Positions 20,457-28,755 of a DNA stretch of 64,000 nt are shown one piece after another. The position numbers and the translations under genes are program-made. Every line of letters starts with the position of its first letter. Positions within the stretch are counted from its first letter, which is position 1. The notes under the pieces were generated by a model, which saw only the letters and a program-made list of their open reading frames with translations, searched no databases and was not told the origin of the DNA. The stretch is taken from contig QQVP01000025.1 of assembly GCA_003389215.1 (NCBI GenBank), positions 57,050 to 121,049 on the forward strand, given 5' to 3'. This DNA is from Planctomycetota bacterium. Lineage in GTDB: Bacteria; Planctomycetota; Planctomycetia; Pirellulales; UBA7805.

Positions 20457-21209
20457 ATGGCCGCGCCCGACCGTGAAGAATCGAACGACGCCGATGGTGG
20501 CACCTCGCCGCCCCAGGGAGACGTCTCGCTCGAACAACTCAGCGACGCCTTTGCGCAGATGCTCGATCCCGAGGACCGCCCGAGCGGGCCGTCAGATCCA
20601 CCCGGCGACGGCAGCGAGACGACGGCGACCGCTGCCCCCGAGTCCGACGAAGACGCGATCGCTCCCCGCGGCGTGGACGACCCTTGCCCCGTTTCACCGC
20701 ACACCATCCTCGAGGCGATGCTGTTCATCGGGCACCCGGAGAACGAGCCGCTGTCGGCCGAACGGGTCGCGGAACTGATTCGCGGCGTGGAAGCCGAAGA
20801 CGTTGAAATACTCGTCGACGAGCTGAACGCCGACTATGCCGCGGAGGGGCATCCTTACGAGATTTGCCGCGATGCCGGCGGCTATCGGATGGCGCTGCGG
20901 GACGAGTATCGTCGGGTGGGCGAGAAGTTCTACGGCCGCATCCGCGAAGCCCGCTTGTCTCAGGCGGCGATCGAGGTTTTGGCCCTGGTGGCCTACAACC
21001 AACCGATGACCAGCCAACGCGTCAGCCAGCTGCGTGGACATCCGAGTGGGGCCATTCTCTCGCAACTGGTCCGTCGCGAGCTGCTCCGACTCGAACGGCC
21101 CGAGGTGAAACCGCGGACACCGGTCTACCATACGACGCCGCGGTTCTTGCAATTGTTCGGGCTCGCCACGCTCGAAGAGTTGCCACGAACCGAAGAACTC
21201 GATCGCTAG
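20457..21209 (+). CDS. scpB: Segregation and condensation protein B
   Basis: A 250-residue protein. The first 80 residues are an acidic, Pro/Ser-rich extension. From about residue 80 the winged-helix ScpB core begins: HTILEAMLFIGHPENEPLS, then GGYRMALRDEY, LSQAAIEVLALVAYNQPMTSQRVSQLRG and a final TTPRFLQLFGLATLEELP. ScpB binds the kleisin ScpA and helps SMC condense and segregate the chromosome. No scpA is adjacent. A GTG- or ATG-free run upstream and the very close promoter box at 20441 support ATG 20457. No Shine-Dalgarno sequence is visible, consistent with leaderless initiation. Confidence 0.92.
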   Translation: MAAPDREESNDADGGTSPPQGDVSLEQLSDAFAQMLDPEDRPSGPSDPPGDGSETTATAAPESDEDAIAPRGVDDPCPVSPHTILEAMLFIGHPENEPLSAERVAELIRGVEAEDVEILVDELNADYAAEGHPYEICRDAGGYRMALRDEYRRVGEKFYGRIREARLSQAAIEVLALVAYNQPMTSQRVSQLRGHPSGAILSQLVRRELLRLERPEVKPRTPVYHTTPRFLQLFGLATLEELPRTEELDR

Positions 21210-21749
21210 CGAACTGCCGCGGTGCGGTTGGGGGAGCCCTTGCGTCGTCCCTCCAGCGCCTCGCTCGCCGGGTGCCGCGGCGGCTCGACCACCTCTGCTG
21301 TAAACCATTCCCGTTAAGCCACTTAGCGATTTGCGCGGGGGCTGCGCAGGCGCCCCGACGGGGCACTGGTAAAATTTTCCCTTATCGCATCGCGGCACTT
21401 GTGTCGACCGCATGGGAAGCGTCGCCGACGGAGAGTTGACCGCGTCTCTCTAGAACGCGTTTCGTTTATCTCTAGCGTCTTGGCTAGCTGCGGCTGTGCT
21501 TGGCGACGTCGACCTGCATCGACGAATCTCCTGGATTCGCCTGCTTCGGTCTCCTTGCCAAACTTGCCTCGCCCACGCCAACGACGCGACACCTATCCCA
21601 AACACGCTCTAGTAGCCTGCCAGTTGCCCGTGAATCTATTGCCCGTCCTCGATCAATCGTCGGCGCAGCCTTCGCCTTGATCGACGCCGTCGCAGGTTCT
21701 CTCAATTTTTCCCCTTTGGCAATCATCCGTGAGCCCCTTGGTCACGACT
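21210..21749. other. Intergenic region carrying a MITE-like element
   Basis: There is no gene in these 540 bases between scpB and rpe. The central part (21450-21612) is a repeated element described separately. Short open frames inside it encode peptides also seen in the second copy, but these reflect the repeat, not a gene. Confidence 0.7.
21450..21612 (-). mobile_element. MITE-like repeated element, copy A
   Basis: This 163-base sequence is, in reverse complement, nearly identical to 57965-58126. Both copies begin and end with CTAG and have imperfect terminal inverted repeats: CTAGAGCGTGTTTGG at one end and CTAGAACGCGTTTCG at the other (read inward). A run of about 65 bases in the interior (GTCGATGCAGGTCGACGTCG and on to ACGCTAGAGATAAACG) is unchanged between copies. 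No transposase is encoded, so mobility would depend on one supplied elsewhere. A role as a structured RNA or cruciform is an alternative. Confidence 0.8.
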
Positions 21750-22436
21750 ATGCCTGAGCACGATGCGTTGGCCGCTTTGCGCGGGACGTCGGCGATTTTG
21801 CCGTCGATGTTGATGTGTGACTTCGGCCATCTGGCTCGCGAGGTCGAACGGCTGGAAGCCGCCGGCACGGTCGGGCTGCATCTGGACGTGATGGACGGTC
21901 ATTTCGTGCCCAATACGAGTTACGGTTTGGTGCTTGTCGAGACGTTTCGCCGTTTGACAAAGCTGCCGCTCGATGTGCACCTGATGATTTCCAATCCGGC
22001 GGAATATGTCGAACGCTATGTCGAGGCCGGCGCGGATGTCGTGTCGGTACATGTCGAAGCCGACTCCAAGCCGGTCACCACGCTCGAGAAGATCCGTTCC
22101 GCGGGAGCAGCGGCTGGATTGGCGATAAACCCACCCACGTCGGTCGATGTGGTCGAGCCGCTGCTCGACGCCTGCGACGTTGTGGTCGTGATGGGGGTCA
22201 TGCCCGGCTTTGGCGGACAGACGTTTGACCCGGTGGCGCTGGAGAAGCTCCGGCAACTGCGGGATTTAGGCGGCGAGGAGCTGATTCTGGAAGTCGATGG
22301 CGGCGTGAACCAAGATACGATCGCCGAGTGCGCCGCGGCGGGCGCGAACTGGTACGTCACGGGATCCGCGATCTTTCGCAGCGACGACTACGGCAGCAGC
22401 CTGGCCGCCTTGTCCGCACTGGTAGAGAACAAGTAG
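21750..22436 (+). CDS. rpe: Ribulose-phosphate 3-epimerase
   Basis: A 228-residue TIM-barrel enzyme interconverting D-ribulose 5-phosphate and D-xylulose 5-phosphate in the pentose phosphate pathway. Family motifs are in order: ILPSMLMCDFGHL near 15 (usual ILSADFxxL), HLDVMDGHFVPN near 50 with the catalytic Asp and metal His, LDVHLMI near 80, MGVMPGFGGQTF near 145 and EVDGGVN near 180 with the second catalytic Asp. Two starts are possible: GTG 21729 or ATG 21750; the latter is used because seven extra residues have no similarity. The stop lies inside an 8-base tandem repeat. A histidine-phosphatase-like gene follows after 28 bases. Confidence 0.92.
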   Translation: MPEHDALAALRGTSAILPSMLMCDFGHLAREVERLEAAGTVGLHLDVMDGHFVPNTSYGLVLVETFRRLTKLPLDVHLMISNPAEYVERYVEAGADVVSVHVEADSKPVTTLEKIRSAGAAAGLAINPPTSVDVVEPLLDACDVVVVMGVMPGFGGQTFDPVALEKLRQLRDLGGEELILEVDGGVNQDTIAECAAAGANWYVTGSAIFRSDDYGSSLAALSALVENK

Positions 22437-22448
22437 GAACGTAGGAAC
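22433..22448. repeat. 8 bp tandem repeat spanning the rpe stop codon
   Basis: GTAGGAAC is repeated at 22433-22440 and 22441-22448. The rpe stop TAG (22434-22436) lies in the first unit. Confidence 0.75.
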
Positions 22449-22464
22449 AACGTACGAAGTGAGA

Positions 22465-23064
22465 ATGAAGGTGGACGAACCAACTCTCAGCGTAGTCCTG
22501 ATTCGCCCCGGTCAGACCCAGTTTGACGAGGAAGGCCGGATCCAGGGAACGCTCGACTTGCCGCTCTCGCGTTGTGGGGCGGACGAGTCTGCAGAAACTG
22601 CGCAAAGTTTGCGTGAGACCGGCCTGGAGGCCGTTTATTGCTCGCCCTGTGCCTCGGCGACGGAAACGGCCGCCAGGGTGGCCGAGGCCCTTGGCGTGAA
22701 GTTCAAATCGCTCGATAAGTTGCAGAACATCGACTACGGTCTGTGGCAGGGACTGCTCGTCGACGAGGTAAAACGGAAGCAACCACGAGTCTACAAGCAG
22801 TGGCTGGAGCATCCGGAGACCATCTGTCCGCCCCAGGGCGAAACGATCTCGGCCGCCCGAGAGCGGGTGGCGACGACGCTGGGAAAGCTCCTCAAGAAAC
22901 ACAAGCAGGGGACGATCGGACTTGTCTGCCCCGAACCCCTGGCTGCCCTAATCCGCAGCCACCTGATGGGCATCACGCTGTCTCAGGTTTGGCAGCACGA
23001 CGCCGACGGACGGAGCTGGCAGGCGATTGGTGTGGAGCCGGAACTGTTGACGTCGGCCATCTAA
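22465..23064 (+). CDS. Histidine-phosphatase-like pseudoenzyme (phosphoglycerate mutase fold lacking catalytic residues)
   Basis: A 199-residue protein with the phosphoglycerate mutase/histidine phosphatase layout: VVLIRPGQTQFDEEGRIQG at 10-28, YCSPCASATETA at 58-69, IDYGLWQG at 89-96 and IGLVCPEPLAALI at 151-163. The nucleophilic His of the family's RHG motif is Pro (P15). The second catalytic His (VSHG) is also Pro (P156). The Arg of the SSxxxRAxxTA motif is Ser, and the catalytic Glu of the WEG motif is Gln (Q95). Four active-site positions are thus lost while the fold signature is kept, so it is probably non-catalytic and may bind a ligand. Start at ATG 22465 or GTG 22459. It follows rpe by 28 bases. 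Confidence 0.8.
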   Translation: MKVDEPTLSVVLIRPGQTQFDEEGRIQGTLDLPLSRCGADESAETAQSLRETGLEAVYCSPCASATETAARVAEALGVKFKSLDKLQNIDYGLWQGLLVDEVKRKQPRVYKQWLEHPETICPPQGETISAARERVATTLGKLLKKHKQGTIGLVCPEPLAALIRSHLMGITLSQVWQHDADGRSWQAIGVEPELLTSAI

Positions 23065-23085
23065 CACCGCACTATTGAAGATTGC

Positions 23086-23973
23086 ATGGGCGGCACCCTT
23101 ACGGACCAAACGCATCGCGACATGGCTGCTAGCGAAATCGAATCTTCGGCTGCGCGAACCGGACCTCGGCGGGAAAAGCGCGGAGTTCCCGAGGGACTCT
23201 GGCTTCGCTGTGCCGATTGCCATCAAACGGTGTTTCGCAAACAGGTCGACGAGTTGCTGGGCACCTGTCCCGAGTGTGGTCACCACTTCTACGTCTCGGC
23301 GGCCGAGCGAATTCGCCAGCTGCTCGACGAAGGCACCTTCGAAGAGTGGTTCGACGAACTCGAACCGGCCGACCCGCTCGAGTTCAAGGACAAGAAGGCC
23401 TACAAGGATCGACTGGTAGCCGAGCAAGAGCGAACCGGACTCAAGGACGCGGCCATCGTCGGCACCGGCATGATCCGTGCCCGACGTGTCGCGGTCGGCG
23501 TCACCGATTCGGCCTTCATCATGGGCAGCATGGGTGCCGTGGTAGGCGAGAAGCTGGCCCGACTCACCGAGCGCGCCACCGAGCAGAATCTGCCCCTGAT
23601 CATCGTCAGTGGTAGCGGCGGGGGTGCCCGCATGCACGAGGGCATTCTCTCGCTGATGCAGATGGCCAAGGTTTCCGCGGCCCTCGGACGTTACGACACG
23701 GCCGGCGGCTTGTTCATTAGCGTGCTCACCAATCCGACCATGGGAGGCGTGGCCGCCAGCTTCGCCTCGCTCGGCGATGTCGTCTTTGCCGAACCCAAGG
23801 CCCTGATCGGATTCGCCGGGCCCCGCACGATCAAGGCGACGATCAAGATCGAGCTGCCTGAAGGCTTTCAGACGAGCGAGTTTCTGCTGCAGCACGGCTT
23901 CGTCGACCGCATCGTCGAGCGGAAGAACCTCAAGAGCGAAATCGCCCGGGTCATCGACTACTGCGGCAAGTAA
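23086..23973 (+). CDS. accD: Acetyl-CoA carboxylase carboxyltransferase subunit beta
   Basis: A 295-residue protein. The N-terminal zinc ribbon has its four Cys at 42, 45, 61 and 64 (CADC and CPEC). The crotonase-like carboxyltransferase core follows: [20 protein letters not shown] near 145, [24 protein letters not shown] near 175-198, [19 protein letters not shown] near 220 and [10 protein letters not shown] near 250. It transfers the carboxyl group from biotin to acetyl-CoA, giving malonyl-CoA for fatty acid synthesis. accA is not next to it. ATG 23086 is used; ATG 23122 is an alternative. It sits 21 bases after the pseudo-phosphatase gene. Confidence 0.95.
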   Translation: MGGTLTDQTHRDMAASEIESSAARTGPRREKRGVPEGLWLRCADCHQTVFRKQVDELLGTCPECGHHFYVSAAERIRQLLDEGTFEEWFDELEPADPLEFKDKKAYKDRLVAEQERTGLKDAAIVGTGMIRARRVAVGVTDSAFIMGSMGAVVGEKLARLTERATEQNLPLIIVSGSGGGARMHEGILSLMQMAKVSAALGRYDTAGGLFISVLTNPTMGGVAASFASLGDVVFAEPKALIGFAGPRTIKATIKIELPEGFQTSEFLLQHGFVDRIVERKNLKSEIARVIDYCGK

Positions 23974-24158
23974 GCCGGTTTCCACGATCGGCGAGCCACG
24001 CGTTGCCAGCGATTCTCGAGCTCCATCCGGCGACGCTCGCGGGTTGGTCCGTGGCGACTTCTGCCGGCGAAGGCGACAATCGCGGTCGATCGCGTCCCCG
24101 ACGGGACGGCCGACTCGGCTCCTGCGTACAATCTTGAGGACTCTGGAAGAAGAAGAGG

Positions 24159-25046
24159 ATGGCACGAAGCATGGGACTGTTGGCGCGCGTCAAGTCGATG
24201 TTCAGCGACGATCGGCTCGACGTGCGGGCTCGCTTCGAGCTGGGTCGCGAGGCGGTCAACGGGACGATGTCGAAGTTCTATCAGGCCCGCGAGCGCGAGA
24301 GCGGGCGAATCCTAGGACTGAAAATCCTGGACGTCGGCAAACACCGGGCTTTCGAGAATCGCTTTCCGGGCCTCGACAAGCCGAGCGAAGGAGAAGTCGC
24401 CCGCCGGCTTTCCCACCCGCACCTGGTCGAGACGTACGAGTTCGGGGAGACGACGCTCGGTGAACCATACTTGTTGATGGAGTATCTCGAGGGCCAAGGA
24501 CTCGCCTCGTTGATTCAGGCTCAGGACGCCCGCCTGGACGGCAAGCGATTCTCGATTCTGCGTCAGGCGGCCGAGGCGATCGCCGCGGTTCACGAGGCGG
24601 GCTTTATCCACCGCGATGTCTGCCCGAGAAATTTCATCGTTTCGTCCGATATGCGACTGACGAAGTTGATCGACTTCGGGCTGACGGTTCCCGACACGCC
24701 GCCCTTTCACCGCCCCGGCAACCGCACCGGGACGCCGCGCTATATGGCCCCCGAGATCGTGAAGCGCCGCGCGACGGACCGCCGGGTCGATATCTTTTCG
24801 TTCGGGGTCACAGCCTTTGAAACGTTCGCAGGCACCCCGCCCTGGCCCGGCGTCGTAACGGGCCAGGACGCCGTGATCCACGACTCGCAGCCGCCCGCGA
24901 AGTTGAGCGAGCTTTGCCCGCAGCTCGACGACCAGGTCGCCAAGTTGGTGCAGAGTTGTCTGGCCGTCGACCCAGGCCGCCGACCGGAGAGCATGCGGAA
25001 CGTGGCGGCCGAGATTGCCGCGGCAGAGCGGCGGAGCACGGCTTGA
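24159..25046 (+). CDS. Serine/threonine protein kinase-like protein with altered catalytic loop
   Basis: A 295-residue soluble kinase domain. The ATP-binding Lys is K55 (GLKILD), DFG is at 172-174, and the activation segment ends in GTPRYMAPE followed by VDIFSFGVTAFET. Two features are unusual. The Gly-rich loop is nearly absent (REAVNGTMSKFY), and the catalytic loop reads HRDVCPRN (151-158) with Cys155 where Ser/Thr kinases have Lys. Activity is therefore uncertain, although HRD and DFG are intact. There is no membrane segment or sensor domain. TACAAT at 24127-24132 and AGAAGAGG before the ATG look like its promoter and ribosome site. Confidence 0.82.
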   Translation: MARSMGLLARVKSMFSDDRLDVRARFELGREAVNGTMSKFYQARERESGRILGLKILDVGKHRAFENRFPGLDKPSEGEVARRLSHPHLVETYEFGETTLGEPYLLMEYLEGQGLASLIQAQDARLDGKRFSILRQAAEAIAAVHEAGFIHRDVCPRNFIVSSDMRLTKLIDFGLTVPDTPPFHRPGNRTGTPRYMAPEIVKRRATDRRVDIFSFGVTAFETFAGTPPWPGVVTGQDAVIHDSQPPAKLSELCPQLDDQVAKLVQSCLAVDPGRRPESMRNVAAEIAAAERRSTA

Positions 25047-25108
25047 TGCCAGCGTAGGGCCGGGACCAGCGGCGAATTGGCGGAGCGATCCGCGCGACGC
25101 CGGTCCGC

Positions 25109-25138
25109 TTGTCGCATCGGCGACCATTTGCCTATACT
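25109..25138 (+). promoter_or_regulatory. Candidate promoter for the PVC small basic protein operon
   Basis: TTGTCG at 25109-25114, 18 bases, TATACT at 25133-25138. The predicted leader to the gene at 25597 is long and contains a 19-base tandem duplication. Confidence 0.5.
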
Positions 25139-25187
25139 GGTCGATTCGCAGTCGCCCGCCCGAGATGGATGTGCTTGTCCCGGGCGC

Positions 25188-25225
25188 CAGGCGGCTGAGA
25201 TACAAACAGGCGGCTGAGATACAAA
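25188..25225. repeat. Perfect 19 bp tandem duplication in an mRNA leader
   Basis: CAGGCGGCTGAGATACAAA is present at 25188-25206 and again, without change, at 25207-25225. It lies between the promoter candidate and the gene at 25266. Confidence 0.9.
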
Positions 25226-25265
25226 ATCGACGAACGAATTCGACAAGGCCGTCGAAAGGAACGCC

Positions 25266-25610
25266 GTGGTCCGGAGCGAAGAGATCCAACGGGGACTGCG
25301 ACCGGGTGAACACGGCACGAAGCGTACGGAACGTGGTTCGCGGACTTCACGTGTGGCCTGGATCGCCGTGGCGTTGGCGGCGGTGGCCCTGGGCTTCAGC
25401 CTGGGACGCCATTTTCCCGTACCGCCGGCCGGCGGAGCGACGTCCACCGTCGACGAACACGAACCCTTGGCCGAAAAGACACTCGAGAAGATCAAAAACC
25501 TGACCCCACTGTCCTACGAGCGTGTCGCGCTTGATCGGGGTGGGTCGGAAACTCGACGAGACGAAATCGCCCGGCAGGCGAATCGAGGAGCGACGGATGA
25601 CAATCGATAA
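25266..25610 (+). CDS. Possible small single-span membrane protein
   Basis: An open frame of 114 codons from GTG 25266. It has a basic N-terminus, one hydrophobic segment near residues 30-47 (VAWIAVALAAVALGFSLG) and a Pro/Glu/Lys-rich tail. The last codons overlap the start of the PVC small basic protein by 14 bases. No family was recognised. The hydrophobic span and its position behind a promoter candidate favour a real gene. The Arg-rich, low-complexity tail weakens the case, and the region could be just a leader. Confidence 0.4.
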   Translation: MVRSEEIQRGLRPGEHGTKRTERGSRTSRVAWIAVALAAVALGFSLGRHFPVPPAGGATSTVDEHEPLAEKTLEKIKNLTPLSYERVALDRGGSETRRDEIARQANRGATDDNR

Positions 25611-25833
25611 GAGCCTCAAGATTCAACGCGGCTTGATCCGCAATCGCAGTGTGCTGACGCGAGGCGAACGCCTCCAAAAGTTGTCGGAAAGCGATCGCTG
25701 GTCGGAAGGCGACAGTCCGTTTGGACTGCCCAAGGTCCGTGTGGTTCGCCTGGCCATGAAAAAGAAAAAGAAGAAGGCCAAGGAAGACGAGACGGACGCC
25801 GATGCCGAAGGCGGTAGCGACGACAAGTCGTAA
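25597..25833 (+). CDS. PVC-superphylum small basic protein (TIGR04137-like)
   Basis: A 78-residue, strongly basic protein. Its N-terminal block MTIDKSLKIQRGLIRNRSVL, followed by TRGERLQKL, RWSEGDSPFGLPKVRVVR and a poly-Lys stretch, matches the small basic protein shared by Planctomycetes, Verrucomicrobia and Chlamydiae. This protein has been proposed as a signature of the superphylum with a housekeeping, nucleic-acid or ribosome-related role. The tail after the Lys run is acidic and Asp/Glu-rich. GAGGAG lies just before ATG 25597, which fixes the start. It is convergent with folC, ending 28 bases from it. Confidence 0.9.
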   Translation: MTIDKSLKIQRGLIRNRSVLTRGERLQKLSESDRWSEGDSPFGLPKVRVVRLAMKKKKKKAKEDETDADAEGGSDDKS

Positions 25834-25861
25834 GCGTTCGGTCGCGACACCGCTTCGCATT

Positions 25862-27340
25862 CTACGACGGCCACGTCCGCGCAGGGCGTGCTTGATTCGC
25901 TTGGACGGCGCCGCGTTCCTCTGCCCGACGCGCAGCCGTCTGGTCGTTCTCTGCGACACTTGCCGCGGCGATCAGCTGCCGCATTTCCGCGGCGATGAAG
26001 AACGATCCGGTGACGCAAACCAGGTGGTCCGGAGTGAGATCCTCCTGTACCGCCTGCCACGCGGACGCCGGGTCGGGACAGAGTCGCACCCGCGTGGATC
26101 CCAATTCGCGGGCCAATTCGCCAAGTTCTTCCGGCGACACCGCCCGCGGGTTGTTGAGATAGCGCGTCAGGATCACCTCGTCGAAGCGTGGCAGCAGGCA
26201 ACGCAGCATCCCGCGGACGTCCTTCTCAAGGGTCGTTGCCAGGACCAGACGTCGCGGCCCGGCCGGGAAACTCTCCTCGAGAACCGCCAGAAGCGACTCG
26301 ATCGAGGCCACGTTGTGGGCCGCATCGACGACGATCGTCGGTCGTCGCGACAGCACCTCGACCCGCGCGCGACAACGGACTTCGCTGAGACCGGACGCGA
26401 TCGCCCGGTCATCGATCCGCCAGCCGTCACGACGCAGATAGCCTATGATGGCCAGGGCCACCGCCGCGTTGCGGGCTTGATGGGCTCCCAACAGCCGCAG
26501 CGGCAGGTCGCGATAGTCCTGGTCCTCGCAACCACCGCGAAAGTCGATGCTTCCGCAAAGGCCCGCTTCGTCATCCACGGGGGGGCGATAGGTGACGTGA
26601 AAGTCGCGATCGAGCTCGCAGAGTTCGGCTCCTTGCGCCGCGGCCACTTCACGTATGACCGACCGCGGCTCGGTGGCGGTCACGCCGCTGACGACCGGGA
26701 CGCCGGGCTTGATGATGCCGGCCTTTTCGCGCGCGATCTTCGCCAGCGTGTTGCCGAGCTGCCGCATGTGATCGTAGCTGATGCTCGTGATCGCCGCGCA
26801 GATCGGGGTGCAGACGTTGGTCGAATCGAGTCGACCTCCGAGTCCCACCTCCAGCAGCGCGATGTCCACGACGCTGGCGGCGAAGTGCATCAAAGCCAGG
26901 GCGGTCGTGATCTCGAAGTAAGTCGGACCGATTTCGCGAGGATCGCGCTCGCGGGCCTCGGCGTCCATCGCGGCCACGACGGGCCGCAGCTGTTCGATCA
27001 GGGCGACCAAGGTCGGCGTGTCGCAGGGGACGGTGTCGATGGCCAGCCGCTCTTCGACCCGCTCGAGATGCGGCGAACTGAAGGTTCCGACCCGATAGCC
27101 CGCGGCGGCGAGAATGGTCCCCAAAATGGCACAGGTCGAGCCTTTGCCCTTGGTGCCGGCGACATGCACGATGGGAAGCCGCTGTTGCGGATCGCCCAGG
27201 CGGGTGAGCAGTTCGCGCATCCGATCGAGCTTGTACTCACGAGCGCGATAGGGAACCGCGGCCGTACGCTCGTAGTTGATTCGCGAGAACAGGAAGTCGT
27301 AGGCGGCTTGCTCCGCGGCCGCCGGAGAACGTTCGGACAT
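25862..27340 (-). CDS. folC: Bifunctional folylpolyglutamate synthase / dihydrofolate synthase
   Basis: A 492-residue Mur-ligase-type enzyme that adds glutamate to dihydropteroate and to folates using ATP. Motifs: the P-loop HVAGTKGKGST (about 59-69), TFSSPHLERVEERL near 85-98 with the folate-site Ser-Pro-His, LLEVGLGGRLDSTN near 155-168, the ISYDH segment near 180 and REKAGIIKPGVP near 200. In the C-terminal domain, VVDAAHNVAS carries the conserved Asp and His. The open frame extends upstream to 27814, but ATG 27340 (MSERS) is where the family begins. It is divergent from the ABC exporter genes. Confidence 0.93.
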   Translation of the reverse strand: MSERSPAAAEQAAYDFLFSRINYERTAAVPYRAREYKLDRMRELLTRLGDPQQRLPIVHVAGTKGKGSTCAILGTILAAAGYRVGTFSSPHLERVEERLAIDTVPCDTPTLVALIEQLRPVVAAMDAEARERDPREIGPTYFEITTALALMHFAASVVDIALLEVGLGGRLDSTNVCTPICAAITSISYDHMRQLGNTLAKIAREKAGIIKPGVPVVSGVTATEPRSVIREVAAAQGAELCELDRDFHVTYRPPVDDEAGLCGSIDFRGGCEDQDYRDLPLRLLGAHQARNAAVALAIIGYLRRDGWRIDDRAIASGLSEVRCRARVEVLSRRPTIVVDAAHNVASIESLLAVLEESFPAGPRRLVLATTLEKDVRGMLRCLLPRFDEVILTRYLNNPRAVSPEELGELARELGSTRVRLCPDPASAWQAVQEDLTPDHLVCVTGSFFIAAEMRQLIAAASVAENDQTAARRAEERGAVQANQARPARTWPS

Positions 27341-27793
27341 CGTACGCTTCCGATAGATCGACGATCTCGGTCTGGCTCGATCCGGCGATCGCACCGCGGC
27401 CGATGCCGCAGCCGTGCTCGCCTGGCGAGAAGGCTGAAGTTTATCGATCTGGGGCCACTTTGTCGTGGGGGGCGTGCCGAATCGCCAATCCCTCGCGACG
27501 CACATCCGGCGCAAAATAGGGGCCATGTGGCGGACTGTTGTCAGTCGGAATGCCCCTGTCTTATAGTGAGTCGATCGCGGCGCCGGCCGATCGCGGCACG
27601 CCAGGCGTTCCCCCCGCGAGGTGCCGCCGGCGGCGATCGCGACCGCCCTTTGTCCGCCGTTTGTCCTCGGTGGTGGCGAACTCTTGGCAAACGGCCGCGT
27701 AATAGAGCCTAGAGCGGTATGCGCCGCCGTCGCCGGCCTCAGCCCGTCGGCGACGCAAGACAACCACCCACGCCCCTGGAAACTACGCAACCC
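27341..27793. other. Divergent intergenic region between folC and the ABC exporter
   Basis: There is no gene in these 453 bases. The only recognised signal is the promoter candidate at 27538-27567 reading toward the ABC genes. It leaves a leader of roughly 220 bases in which no known riboswitch was seen. Confidence 0.5.
27538..27567 (+). promoter_or_regulatory. Candidate promoter of the ABC exporter operon
   Basis: TTGTCA at 27538-27543, 18 bases, TATAGT at 27562-27567. The same hexamers and spacing occur before scpB. Confidence 0.5.
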
Positions 27794-28735
27794 ATGCAGG
27801 CGGTCGACTCCCATCCTGGAACAGGTGGCGCGGAGACGAGCACGAACTCGGCCGCGGTCGTGGCACGCAACTTGACCAAGGTCTATCGCGATTTCTGGGG
27901 GCGACAGAAGGTTCGTGCCCTCAACGCCCTCGACCTGGAAATTCGCGAGGGCGAGGTCTTCGGACTCCTGGGTCCCAACGGTTCGGGCAAGAGCACGACA
28001 ATCAAGATCCTGCTGGGACTGCTCTTCCCGACCAGCGGCGAAGCAACGGTCCTTGGCAAGGAGGCGACCGAGGTCTCGAAGAACGAACGGATTGGCTACC
28101 TGCCCGAAGAGAGCTACCTGTATCGCTTTCTCAATGCGCGGGAGACGCTCGACTTCTACGGCCGCTTGTTCGACATGTCGGCGGCGGAGCGAAAGCGGCG
28201 CAGCGAGGAGCTGATTGCGATGGTGGGCCTGGAATGGGCAGCGCGACGTCCGTTGAAGGAATACTCAAAGGGGATGACACGGCGAATCGGCCTGGCCCAA
28301 GCGCTGATCAACGATCCCGATCTGATTCTCCTCGACGAGCCGACCACCGGTCTCGATCCGAGCGGCACGCGGGACATGAAGGACCTGATCCTTCGCCTGA
28401 AGGCGGAAGGCAAGACCGTCATCCTCTGCAGTCACCTCTTGGCCGACGTGCAGGACGTCTGCGATCGCATCGCGATTCTCTATCAGGGCGAGCTCAAGGA
28501 GCTGGGCCGGGTCGACCACCTGCTTAAGGTGCGCGACGTCACGCAAATCCAAGGCAAGAACCTGAGTGACGAGGCGATCGCGGAGATTCTCGAAGTGATT
28601 GCCCGGCACGGAGGCGAATTGCTCAGCGTCCAGAATCCTACGACCACGCTGGAAGAGCTCTTTCTTTCGATCGTGCGGGAAAGCCAGGCCCGCCCCGGCA
28701 AGCGCATTACCGCGGCGGACGCGGAACAGTCGTAA
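27794..28735 (+). CDS. ABC transporter ATP-binding protein
   Basis: A 313-residue nucleotide-binding subunit of an ABC-2-type exporter. Walker A is GPNGSGKST (about 62-70), the Q-loop region contains [11 protein letters not shown], the signature is [13 protein letters not shown] near 160, Walker B is [13 protein letters not shown] near 185, and the switch His is in CSHLLADV near 220. The C-terminal 80 residues form the extension common in drug- and lipid-type exporters. The permease gene follows after 20 bases. ATG 27794 is used; the upstream Arg/Pro-rich frame is not family-like. Confidence 0.92.
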   Translation: MQAVDSHPGTGGAETSTNSAAVVARNLTKVYRDFWGRQKVRALNALDLEIREGEVFGLLGPNGSGKSTTIKILLGLLFPTSGEATVLGKEATEVSKNERIGYLPEESYLYRFLNARETLDFYGRLFDMSAAERKRRSEELIAMVGLEWAARRPLKEYSKGMTRRIGLAQALINDPDLILLDEPTTGLDPSGTRDMKDLILRLKAEGKTVILCSHLLADVQDVCDRIAILYQGELKELGRVDHLLKVRDVTQIQGKNLSDEAIAEILEVIARHGGELLSVQNPTTTLEELFLSIVRESQARPGKRITAADAEQS

Positions 28736-28755
28736 ACAAGCGGTGACGCGAGGCG

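Noticed and set aside
21323..21592. Small peptide frames shared with 57965-58379
   Set aside because: The shared peptide is explained by the repeated DNA element, and no ribosome site is seen.
25188..25225. CTGAGATAC in the leader as a thiamine-pyrophosphate riboswitch box
   Set aside because: Only this fragment matches; the other conserved stems are absent, and it is part of a duplicated 19-base unit before a non-thiamine gene.
25802..27712. 636-codon open frame antisense to folC
   Set aside because: folC motifs are unambiguous; the antisense product is Arg/Gly-rich without family features.
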